Shown: positions 1-6,133 of the stretch, in pieces
Numbering within the stretch: the first letter of the stretch is position 1
How the letters are laid out: each line of letters opens with the position of its first letter
NCBI GenBank assembly: GCA_030550075.1
Contig: JAUQQB010000149.1
Span: 1 to 7,034, forward strand
DNA: 7,034 nucleotides
DNA from: Chloroflexota bacterium
GTDB lineage: Bacteria > Chloroflexota > Anaerolineae > Thermoflexales > Thermoflexaceae
Direction: 5' to 3'
The notes under the pieces: generated by a model
What the model was told of the DNA's origin: nothing
Database searches by the model: none
Seen by the model: the letters and a program-made list of their open reading frames with translations, nothing else
Made by a program: the position numbers and the translations under genes

Positions 1-1444
1 GGAGGTTGCCCAGGCGCTCGTCATACATCCGCCCGGTGATCTTGGGGAACCAGTAGTAGAGCCCGGCCACTAAAGCGAAGAGCATCCCGCCCAGGATCGT
101 ATAGTGGAAGTGGCCAACCACGAAATAAGTGTCCTGGAGATGAAGATCCGTTGGGACGTCGGCCAGAAAGATCCCCGTAACCCCTCCGATGAGGAAGTTC
201 GCCAGAAACATCAAGGCGACCACCATGGGGGTTCGTAACCAGAGCCGCCCCTGCCAAATCGTCCCCAGGGCGGAGAGGAACACCAAGCCGGTCGGCACGG
301 AAATCAACTCGGTGGTAATCATAAAGGGGGCATGGAGGAAGGAAGGCATGCCGCTGGTGAACATGTGGTGAGCCCATACGAGGAAGCTAAGTCCTACGAT
401 CCCGAAGAACCCGCCCACGGCCCAACGGTAGGCAAAGAGTGGCTTACGGGCAAAATGAGGAAGGATCTCCAGGATGACTCCAAAACCTGGGACGATCATG
501 ATGTAAACGGCCGGATGGGAATAAAACCAGAAGATGTGTTGATAGAATAAAGGATTCCCGCCTCGCGCTGTCTCGAAGAATCCGGTGCCGACCACCCGAT
601 CCAGGAGGACCATCAGCAGGGCGACCGCGACGAACTGGGTTGCGATCAGGCTCAGGATTGAGGTGGCGAAGATCGACCAGACGAAGATGGGAAGCCGGCC
701 CCAGGTCATGCCCGGCGCTCGCAGGAAGGTGATGGTGGTCAGGAAGTTTACCCCGCCCAGGATGGAAGAGAGGCCCACGCTGATAAACGCCAAAATAAAC
801 AGCACCTGGCCGCTGGCGTTGAGCTCGCTCAGGGGTGGGTAGGCGGTCCACCCGCTATCGAAGCCGCCCAACCAGGGCGAGCTGAGTAGCGCCAGGGCGG
901 CAGGCGGCACCAGCCAGTAGCTCAGGGCGTTCAGACGCGGGAAGGCCATATCCCGGGCCCCGATCATGAGGGGCACCAGATAGTTCCCTAACCCGCCGAT
1001 GAGGGTGGACACCGCCACGGCGATCATCATAATCCCATGCAGGCTCATCACCGTGTTATATTGGTCGCGATTGAAAAGTTGAAGGCCAGGTTGCATCAGC
1101 TCGATCCGCATGAGCATCGCCAGCAGGCCGCCCACGAGCAATATCCCCAGGAAGGTGACCAAATATTGGACCCCGATCACCTTATGATCCGTGGTAAAAC
1201 GGAAGTAGCGCGCCCATCCATGGGTTTCCTCCCGCTGAGCGGGTTGCCCCAGCCATTCTCGAGCCCAGACCTCCCACATCCCCACGCCCAGCAGCCAGCC
1301 GATCACGCCCAGCGCATATCCCACGGCCAAAGCGGGCTCTGAGGTTAACCCTCGGCCGCTAAGGATGGCGATGAGCCCTGCGCCAATCAGGTAACCGATG
1401 CATCCCCCAAGCAATCCTCGCCCCAGGGGAAGAAATGCCTTCAT
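1..1444 (-). CDS. ctaD: Cytochrome c oxidase subunit I, A2-type heme-copper oxidase (3' end outside window)
   Basis: Catalytic subunit of an aa3/caa3-type terminal oxidase, reducing O2 to water and pumping protons across the cytoplasmic membrane. I translated 481 residues; the C-terminus lies beyond the window start. Seen: heme a ligand H136 (SLHGIMM), CuB ligands H310, H359 and H360, cross-link tyrosine Y314, heme a3 ligand H445 and heme a ligand H447 (VGHFHY). D-channel residues N153, D165 and N172 are kept, but the usual glutamate is replaced and YSHPAVY (308-314) is present, the A2-family signature. The usual K-channel lysine position is V388 (PTGLVFL). About 85 residues precede the conserved TDHKVIG motif and contain two extra hydrophobic segments (about 10-28 and 38-58). 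The ATG start at 1444 has a near-perfect AAAGGAGG ribosome site five bases upstream. It follows subunit II by 33 bases, so is surely co-transcribed. Confidence 0.96.
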   Translation of the reverse strand, partial: MKAFLPLGRGLLGGCIGYLIGAGLIAILSGRGLTSEPALAVGYALGVIGWLLGVGMWEVWAREWLGQPAQREETHGWARYFRFTTDHKVIGVQYLVTFLGILLVGGLLAMLMRIELMQPGLQLFNRDQYNTVMSLHGIMMIAVAVSTLIGGLGNYLVPLMIGARDMAFPRLNALSYWLVPPAALALLSSPWLGGFDSGWTAYPPLSELNASGQVLFILAFISVGLSSILGGVNFLTTITFLRAPGMTWGRLPIFVWSIFATSILSLIATQFVAVALLMVLLDRVVGTGFFETARGGNPLFYQHIFWFYSHPAVYIMIVPGFGVILEILPHFARKPLFAYRWAVGGFFGIVGLSFLVWAHHMFTSGMPSFLHAPFMITTELISVPTGLVFLSALGTIWQGRLWLRTPMVVALMFLANFLIGGVTGIFLADVPTDLHLQDTYFVVGHFHYTILGGMLFALVAGLYYWFPKITGRMYDERLGNL

Positions 1445-1449
1445 CTATG

Positions 1450-1457
1450 CCTCCTTT
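1450..1457 (-). promoter_or_regulatory. Ribosome binding site of ctaD
   Basis: AAAGGAGG on the minus strand lies five bases before the ATG at 1444. It fixes the start of subunit I and so supports the N-terminal extension as really translated, rather than a start at the internal methionine 56. Confidence 0.85.
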
Positions 1458-1477
1458 GGCCTAAGGGGTCATCGGTA

Positions 1478-2263
1478 TTACTTCTGCTTCTGCCGTTGCT
1501 GATCCACCCAGGCCGCGAATTGATCCGAAGAGACCACCTCTACTGTGGCCTCCATCCGGGAATGGCCGGTTCCGCATAACTCCGCGCACTGCACGCGCAG
1601 GGTGGGTTCGATATCCGTCCGCCCTGGCTCGCTGGGGGTAAGCGTGAGAGAGGTCGTATATCCGGGGACCGCATCCATTTTCATGCGAAAGGCTGGGATC
1701 CAGAAGGAGTGAAGCACATCCTCAGAGGTGAGCTCGAACCGAACTGGACGGCCCAGAGGAAGGACCAGCCGATCTTTCGACTGGATTTGATACTGAGGAT
1801 AGTTGAATGTCCAGGACCACTGACGGGCCTGGACTTGCACGATCAGCGGCCCCTCGACAGTGGGGGGAAGGCGGAATCCGAGCGCTTGACAGAATGCAAT
1901 CACAGGGGAAGGAAGCGGGAAACTCAGTTGGAGTAACCCCTGAAGGCCAGGTTGGACTGCCAGGGAAAGGGCCAGGAGGGAAGTCACCACCAGCCACGCC
2001 AGAGACCCTGGGGCATGGCCGAAAACCGGTGGGCCATCTTCTGGAGGATCCCCTGCTACCCGGAAACGGAGCAGGCTATAAAGCAAAATACTGAGGACGA
2101 AGGCGAAGACAGGCGTCCCGATGATCCACAAATACCGAAAGGCCTCATCCACCACCTGGGCCTCTACGGCCATCGCCGGTGGAAAAGGCAACTGAAAAAC
2201 CATTGCCTCCCCTAAGGCGGTCAGGACCAGCCAGAGGATCAGCACCCGAAGGGCGTCGCCCAT
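1478..2263 (-). CDS. ctaC: Cytochrome c oxidase subunit II with CuA centre
   Basis: Accepts electrons at the binuclear CuA site outside the membrane and passes them to heme a in subunit I. The 261-residue protein has hydrophobic segments at about 5-23, 45-67 and 88-105, then the cupredoxin domain with the aromatic QWSWTF stretch (148-153). All CuA ligands are visible: H185 (VLHSFWIP), then C226, E228, C230, H234 and M237 in CAELCGTGHSRM. E228 is also the expected Mg-site residue. There is no CXXCH motif, so no fused cytochrome c domain, unlike classical caa3 subunit II. I chose the ATG at 2263 because GTGAGGA lies just upstream; a TTG at 2284 in the same frame would add seven residues and overlap the previous gene. 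The upstream stop is seven bases away, indicating tight coupling. Confidence 0.96.
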   Translation of the reverse strand: MGDALRVLILWLVLTALGEAMVFQLPFPPAMAVEAQVVDEAFRYLWIIGTPVFAFVLSILLYSLLRFRVAGDPPEDGPPVFGHAPGSLAWLVVTSLLALSLAVQPGLQGLLQLSFPLPSPVIAFCQALGFRLPPTVEGPLIVQVQARQWSWTFNYPQYQIQSKDRLVLPLGRPVRFELTSEDVLHSFWIPAFRMKMDAVPGYTTSLTLTPSEPGRTDIEPTLRVQCAELCGTGHSRMEATVEVVSSDQFAAWVDQQRQKQK

Positions 2264-2270
2264 CGCTTCC

Positions 2271-2765
2271 TCACTTTTCAACAATCAACGTGCCGTGCAT
2301 CCCTTCCTCATAGTGAACCCCGTCCTCTGCAAAGCAGCCCATCTCCCATTGCACAACTTGATCGGTCGTGGGCGCGGTGAAGACCACCGTAGCCTTGCCG
2401 CCCGGCTCCAGAAACACCACAAAACCGTGCGGGATCTCTTCCTCTTCCACCTCAAACTTCTCACCACTGATCTGGGGGCGCGGAAGATTGGCAAAGAAAC
2501 TTTCCTGATACCCTGCCGGCTTACCATCCTCCTGGATTACATTCCGGCCGATAAACAATTCATGCTCCTTTTTGCCTTCGTTGACCAGGACGAGACGAAC
2601 TTCCTGGCCCGCTTTAATTCGGATGGTGCCCGGGTCGAATTTGTATTCGTTCATGACAATCCGGATCTCCCCGGGAGGACCTGCAGGCCGTGCGCATGCC
2701 GCCAGTGCCCCGCATACTGCAAAGGCAAAGATCAATCCCCCTAACAACCGTTCCCATCGGGCCAT
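2271..2765 (-). CDS. Lipoprotein cupredoxin (type 1 copper protein), probable oxidase electron donor
   Basis: A 164-residue secreted protein. Residues 1-24 form a lipoprotein signal: charged start MARWERL, hydrophobic core, and lipobox LAAC with C24 as the lipidated cysteine. The rest is a single cupredoxin fold (IRIVMNEYKFDPGTIRI, then KAGQEVRL). Likely type 1 copper ligands are H68 (KKEHELFIG), C144, H151 and M156 in GCFAEDGVHYEEGMHG; the Cys-His spacing (six residues between) is longer than in azurin or plastocyanin. An acidic stretch EVEEEE (105-110) lies mid-domain. The ATG at 2765 has AAGGAG eight bases upstream; an in-frame extension to 2864 lacks support and would bury the signal peptide. 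It sits directly before ctaC, so a role delivering electrons to CuA is the best inference; a copper-delivery role is the alternative. Confidence 0.88.
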   Translation of the reverse strand: MARWERLLGGLIFAFAVCGALAACARPAGPPGEIRIVMNEYKFDPGTIRIKAGQEVRLVLVNEGKKEHELFIGRNVIQEDGKPAGYQESFFANLPRPQISGEKFEVEEEEIPHGFVVFLEPGGKATVVFTAPTTDQVVQWEMGCFAEDGVHYEEGMHGTLIVEK

Positions 2766-2773
2766 TGGGAGCT

Positions 2774-2779
2774 CTCCTT
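2774..2779 (-). promoter_or_regulatory. Ribosome binding site of the cupredoxin gene
   Basis: AAGGAG on the minus strand, eight bases before the ATG at 2765. It decides the start in favour of the short form with an N-terminal lipoprotein signal peptide. Confidence 0.75.
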
Positions 2780-2787
2780 GATGTGAG

Positions 2788-2798
2788 ATCAGGAGTAA
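2788..2798 (-). promoter_or_regulatory. Shared 11-bp motif TTACTCCTGAT, copy 1 (possible operator)
   Basis: TTACTCCTGAT reads toward the cupredoxin gene, 22 bases before its ATG. The identical 11 bases occur at 6144-6154 inside the kinase promoter. It contains TACTCCT, which fits the TACYYMT heptamer recognised by NarL-family regulators, and a NarL/FixJ regulator is encoded next door. Binding is inference. Confidence 0.35.
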
Positions 2799-2808
2799 GG
2801 ACACAAAT

Positions 2809-2814
2809 ATTATG
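2809..2814 (-). promoter_or_regulatory. Possible -10 box of the cupredoxin-ctaC-ctaD operon
   Basis: CATAAT (5 of 6 matches to TATAAT) on the minus strand, 44 bases before the cupredoxin start. No recognisable -35 box lies 16-18 bases upstream, which would suit an activator-dependent promoter. Weak call. Confidence 0.3.
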
Positions 2815-2868
2815 TCGTAAGGGTGAGAGCGGGGGTTTAGCCTTAAGGAGAATAGGAGGATCACATAA

Positions 2869-2897
2869 GGGATAAAAAGGGGATATGAATTGGGATA
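2869..2897. repeat. Three GGGATA direct repeats spaced 11 and 12 bp
   Basis: GGGATA occurs at 2869-2874, 2880-2885 and 2892-2897 on the plus strand, about one helical turn apart. The array fills the gap between the regulator stop and the cupredoxin leader, roughly 55-90 bases upstream of the possible -10 box. This arrangement resembles a stacked activator site, but no known motif was matched. Confidence 0.45.
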
Positions 2898-2902
2898 ATC
2901 AC

Positions 2903-3538
2903 TCAGAGCCCGAGGCGACGGGCTTGAAGGATGAGCTCCGCCCGGTTGCGTACGCCCAGTTTGCCCCGCAGACGCCGAATGTAAAACTTCACTGTGGGGA
3001 GGGATAGGTTCAAATGGGATGCGATCTCCTTATTGCTGAGCCCGCGGGCCAAGAGCTTCAGGATCTCTCGCTCCTGAGGGTTCAGCAGCGGGGGAGAGGT
3101 CACCGGGGAGGTAGGCAGCCCGGCCAACCAGGCCAGCACACGGGGAGTAAGAGAGGGATCCAGGATCGCTTTGCCGGCTGCGACGTGCCGAATGGCGATG
3201 ATCACTTCCTCAATGGTGGCATCCTTCAAGAGGTAGCCGTGGGCGCCGGCCGCAATCGCGCCCCATAGATCCTCATCCTGATCGGATACGGTGAGCATAA
3301 TCACCCGGGTCTCCGGGCACCGCCGCAGGATCTCTCGCGTCGCCATCACGCCGCCGCCGGGCATCCGCACATCCATCAGCACCACATGGGGGCGATGCCG
3401 GACGGCCAGCTCGATGGCCTCCTGGGCATCCCGGGCCTCGGTGACGACCTGGAGGTCCGGCTCTTCATTCAGCAGGCTGACGAGGCCCTCCCGGAAGAGG
3501 GTGTGATCATCCGCCAGCATGATCGTGATCGGCTTCAT
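2903..3538 (-). CDS. NarL/FixJ-family response regulator
   Basis: DNA-binding output of a two-component system, 211 residues, the usual family length. The receiver domain (about 3-120) has acidic D10 and D11, phospho-acceptor D56 (VVLMDVRMPG), T83 and K105 (YLLKD), all the residues needed for phosphorylation. A linker rich in Pro, Thr and Ser follows (about 140-149), then a LuxR-type helix-turn-helix (about 150-211: LLNPQEREILKLLARGLSNK, then EIASHLNLSLPTVKFYIRRL). The ATG at 3538 has GGAG seven bases upstream (3546-3549). The histidine kinase gene lies 135 bases upstream on the same strand and carries the HisKA_3 domain typical of partners of NarL-type regulators. The oxidase operon lies 137 bases downstream. 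Targets are not proven; the neighbouring operon and the kinase promoter are candidates. Confidence 0.95.
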   Translation of the reverse strand: MKPITIMLADDHTLFREGLVSLLNEEPDLQVVTEARDAQEAIELAVRHRPHVVLMDVRMPGGGVMATREILRRCPETRVIMLTVSDQDEDLWGAIAAGAHGYLLKDATIEEVIIAIRHVAAGKAILDPSLTPRVLAWLAGLPTSPVTSPPLLNPQEREILKLLARGLSNKEIASHLNLSLPTVKFYIRRLRGKLGVRNRAELILQARRLGL

Positions 3539-3572
3539 TTCCAGACTCCGAACGCTTCAACCCTTTGTAAAG

Positions 3573-3593
3573 AGGCTTTAAAGATTCTTTAGC
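3573..3593. repeat. Hairpin with TT bulge in the regulator leader
   Basis: On the plus strand, GGCT-TT-AAAG pairs with CTTTAGCC around a three-base ATT loop (eight base pairs with a two-base bulge). It lies about 35 bases upstream of the response regulator start, immediately beside a stronger hairpin. Confidence 0.45.
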
Positions 3594-3594
3594 C

Positions 3595-3627
3595 CTCTCC
3601 CCACAGCCCTCTGGATGGTGGGGAGAG
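3595..3627. repeat. Perfect 10-bp inverted repeat between kinase and regulator genes
   Basis: CTCTCCCCAC (3595-3604) and GTGGGGAGAG (3618-3627) are exact reverse complements around a 13-base loop. In kinase mRNA this forms a GC-rich hairpin 46 bases after the kinase stop. No U-tract follows on either strand, so it is a poor intrinsic terminator; it could act as an RNA processing or stability element that sets the kinase-to-regulator ratio. Confidence 0.6.
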
Positions 3628-3640
3628 ACCAAGAAGATGG

Positions 3641-3650
3641 GGCAATTGCC
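3641..3650. repeat. Perfect 10-bp palindrome GGCAATTGCC
   Basis: A perfect palindrome in the kinase-regulator gap. On the minus strand it directly follows a TTGACA hexamer (3651-3656), like an operator beside a -35 box, but no matching -10 box is present at proper spacing. Function unknown. Confidence 0.3.
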
Positions 3651-3673
3651 TGTCAAATTATCCAATCAGTCTA

Positions 3674-6052
3674 TTATGTTATATTTTCCAACCCGCTCGG
3701 AGAGATTGACATGTGGGTCTTCTCTCGAGGCCACCGGAGGCGAACATGAGTCCCTTGACCCCGCGCGCTTCGGATCTCCAGGGCTCCGCCCAGACGCTCC
3801 GCGCGTTCCTGCATCATCCGGAGGCCGAAACCGCCCAGAGAGGGAGCGCCTGGATCAAAGCCAATCCCGTCGTCAGCGATCTCTAAGATAATCTCTCCAT
3901 GCTCATGCTGGAGCAGCAAGCGGATGTGTCGGGCGTGGGCATGCCGATAAGCGTTTGTCAGGGCCTCCTGGGTGATCCGCAGAAGATGAGCCTCCTCCCA
4001 TGGGGTGAGAGGAGGCAAATCCCCGATCTCCATTTCGATTTCTGCTTCTCCATGAATGCGCATGGAGGCAATCAGGCGTTGCAGAGCCTCAGCGAAGGTT
4101 TCCCCGGGCCTTCGGGCCGTTCTCAGGCCTTCCAGCACGAGGCGAACCTCTGTGTAGAGATCCCGAAGATCCTCGCGCAGCTCTCGCAGCAGTGAAGGCA
4201 GTCGAGGGTCGTCTTTCGAACGACCCCATATTCGCTCTGCCTTCTGGGCTTTCAGGTGTAGGTAAGCTAAATGCTGAGCGATATCGTCGTGGAGCTCGCG
4301 GGCCAGACGGCGGCGTTCCTCCCAGAGAACCGCCTGGACCCAATGTTGGGTCTGCCGGGCTTGATCGAGCCAGCGAGCCATGGCCTGGGCAGTCGCCTGA
4401 GCCAGCCGTTGCTCCAGGGAGGAGAGGACCTGTCGCGTCGGATGACCTAACAGAAGCCCTCCCCGAAGCCCACTATCTATCCGCACCGGAACCCAATGGA
4501 TCCAGCCCCAGGGGGTGAAGCAAGCTTCTACGGAATCAGCTGACCTGAGAAGATCTTCAGTCAACTCCAGGACAGAGGACACGGTCGAGGGCAAATTCCA
4601 CTCGGCCACCACTCGGGGGATTGGATCCTCTAATAAAAGCATGGCGCCCCATGCCATGCGGCATCCTTCCACCACCTGTCGGAGCGGGTGGAGCAGGGCA
4701 TTTTCGGGGGAAACGAGGACAGGGGCGAGGCGCTCGATTTCCGAACGGATGGTCGTTTCCCATAAGGTCATCCGAGCAGCGGCCACCGCCGGGGCGATCT
4801 CCCCGGCCAGGCTCTGAAGGAGCTCGTATCGATCCTGAGGAAGCAGCCCATCGTCCCGATACAAGGTCAGGAAGCCAACCGTTTGATCCCCATAGGCTAA
4901 GTGCAGACATACCACAGAGGTCAACCCAGCTGCTCGCGCAGGAGCAGCTGGCAACAGCGGGCAGTCCTTCCCAACGCGGGCGGAGCGGGGCTCGCATCGC
5001 ATGCAGCGAGAGAAAATCTTGGGCTGCATCAGTTGAAGCTGCAAAGCTTCTCGCATGGTCTCCGGGATCCCTCGCTCCCCTGCCAGGACCAAGCGCCCAA
5101 TCGTGGAATCCCAGTGCAGGAAGATGCCGGCCCTGGCCTCCGCTGCCTCCAGGGCGAGATCCAGGACGGATTCGATCATCGTTGACCAATTCGCTGAGGC
5201 GGCCAGCTCCCGGCTGGCCCGGTAGAGGAAGATCAACCGGGAACGTTCCTGTTCCAGCGCCGCCCGGCTTTCGGCCAGCGCCTGCATACTGACGGCCATC
5301 GTTCGGGCGATCTGTCCCCATTCGCTTGGAGAGCGAATGGGAAACTCCAGCTCCAGATGCCCTTGATGGATCGCCGTCAGCGCATGGAGCAGCCGGCGCA
5401 GAGGATGGAGCACCCATCGTTGAAGGGCCAAGAGGATGACGGTCAGAGAGAAAGCGCTCAGGATCAGAAACAGTCCCACCCGGCGGATAATCAAAGAAGC
5501 AAAGTAGCTCTCCAGCTGAGGCAGGGGCTCCGCCAGATGGAGCCAATCCCCTCCCGAAGCCGCGACGGTACAGGACGCGACCCAGGTTGACCCATGGCGC
5601 ATAACCTGAAAGAAGGGAAGGGCCTCTGGGCGGCCTGCGCTGGGAATTGGGAGGTCCATTTGGTTGAAGGTGGGGGTATTGCTCCAGCGTACCGACCCCT
5701 CGGGGCTTAACAGGAAGATTTGATGAGGGGCACCGTAGCGATCCACGCGATTCAGCACCTCCGCCAGATCCGCGAGCCAATGAGGCTGAACAGGGTCTGA
5801 AAGGAGGACAGCAATGCTCTCTGCTTCTTCGCAGAGGTGCCGTTGAATTTCCTTGAAGAAGAAACGATGTTGCTCCCGGATATCCAGGCCAAGGAGGATG
5901 AGCATGCCCAGCAGTATACTCCCGATGAGGAGGGCGAAGCGCTCCCTTAACCCCAGATCCTTCAGCCGATGGATCTTGGATAAAAGCCAATCAAACTGAA
6001 CTTTGGAAGATAGTACGGCTTTCTGTTTAAGCTTTCCACCCAGGCTGGACAA
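3674..6052 (-). CDS. Membrane sensor histidine kinase, HAMP-GAF-GAF-HisKA_3
   Basis: A 792-residue NarX/LiaS-like kinase that should phosphorylate the regulator encoded next. Membrane helices at about 39-58 and 191-210 enclose an extracytoplasmic sensor of about 130 residues (IFLLSPEGSVRWSN suggests a Cache/PDC-like fold). HAMP follows (about 211-262), then a helical linker and two GAF-like domains (about 287-430 and 440-560). HisKA_3 carries phospho-acceptor H588 (LARELHDDIAQ). The ATPase domain shows N700 (TQEALTNAYRH), DDGIGF at 727-732, GGFGL at 740-744 and GQGT at 765-768, so it looks active. GAF1 holds C350-x2-C353-x10-C364 and C382, a possible redox, Fe-S or metal site. The start is a TTG at 6052 with AAAGGAG seven bases upstream; the first in-frame ATG (codon 50) would destroy the first membrane helix. 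Confidence 0.93.
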   Translation of the reverse strand: MSSLGGKLKQKAVLSSKVQFDWLLSKIHRLKDLGLRERFALLIGSILLGMLILLGLDIREQHRFFFKEIQRHLCEEAESIAVLLSDPVQPHWLADLAEVLNRVDRYGAPHQIFLLSPEGSVRWSNTPTFNQMDLPIPSAGRPEALPFFQVMRHGSTWVASCTVAASGGDWLHLAEPLPQLESYFASLIIRRVGLFLILSAFSLTVILLALQRWVLHPLRRLLHALTAIHQGHLELEFPIRSPSEWGQIARTMAVSMQALAESRAALEQERSRLIFLYRASRELAASANWSTMIESVLDLALEAAEARAGIFLHWDSTIGRLVLAGERGIPETMREALQLQLMQPKIFSRCMRCEPRSARVGKDCPLLPAAPARAAGLTSVVCLHLAYGDQTVGFLTLYRDDGLLPQDRYELLQSLAGEIAPAVAAARMTLWETTIRSEIERLAPVLVSPENALLHPLRQVVEGCRMAWGAMLLLEDPIPRVVAEWNLPSTVSSVLELTEDLLRSADSVEACFTPWGWIHWVPVRIDSGLRGGLLLGHPTRQVLSSLEQRLAQATAQAMARWLDQARQTQHWVQAVLWEERRRLARELHDDIAQHLAYLHLKAQKAERIWGRSKDDPRLPSLLRELREDLRDLYTEVRLVLEGLRTARRPGETFAEALQRLIASMRIHGEAEIEMEIGDLPPLTPWEEAHLLRITQEALTNAYRHAHARHIRLLLQHEHGEIILEIADDGIGFDPGAPSLGGFGLRMMQERAERLGGALEIRSARGQGTHVRLRWPREKTHMSISPSGLENIT

Positions 6053-6059
6053 GCTCTTT

Positions 6060-6066
6060 CTCCTTT
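6060..6066 (-). promoter_or_regulatory. Ribosome binding site setting a TTG start for the kinase
   Basis: AAAGGAG on the minus strand, seven bases before TTG at 6052. The strong site is the main reason to accept the rare start codon. Confidence 0.7.
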
Positions 6067-6081
6067 TCTTCTACTCAAGGC

Positions 6082-6107
6082 CTTTCGAGCCTCCGGGAGG
6101 GGGAAAG
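6082..6107. repeat. Imperfect palindrome in the kinase 5' leader
   Basis: Nested arms CTTTC (6082-6086) with GAAAG (6103-6107), and CCTCC (6090-6094) with GGAGG (6096-6100), form a two-tier inverted repeat. It lies in the predicted kinase leader, 15 bases before the ribosome site, and could fold as an RNA hairpin or bind a protein. The centre is very short, so the inner stem would open partly. Confidence 0.4.
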
Positions 6108-6133
6108 ATGTAATGTTGCCCTGAAATCACCCT

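Noticed and set aside
2264..2284. TTG start for subunit II seven codons upstream of the chosen ATG.
   Set aside because: It would overlap the cupredoxin gene and lacks a ribosome site at proper spacing, whereas the ATG at 2263 has GTGAGGA just upstream.
2766..2864. In-frame N-terminal extension of the cupredoxin by 33 residues.
   Set aside because: The shorter start has AAGGAG and gives a standard lipoprotein signal peptide; the extension would place 33 residues before the signal and covers the likely regulatory region.
3595..3627. The 10-bp stem as an intrinsic terminator of the kinase gene.
   Set aside because: No run of T follows on either strand, so it was listed as an inverted repeat.
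3651..3656. TTGACA on the minus strand as the -35 box of a separate regulator promoter.
   Set aside because: No -10-like hexamer lies 16-18 bases downstream (the sequence there is around CTTGGT). Kept only as a note beside the GGCAATTGCC palindrome.
4621..5292. A 223-codon plus-strand frame antisense to the kinase.
   Set aside because: Low-complexity composition, no family resemblance and no ribosome site of note; explained by the opposing gene.
4557..5990. A 477-codon open frame on the minus strand, in a different frame from the kinase.
   Set aside because: It lies wholly inside the kinase gene, whose frame carries membrane helices, HAMP, phospho-histidine and ATPase motifs. The alternative product is rich in Pro, Gly, Arg and Ser with no recognisable domain, as expected for a shadow frame in GC-rich DNA.
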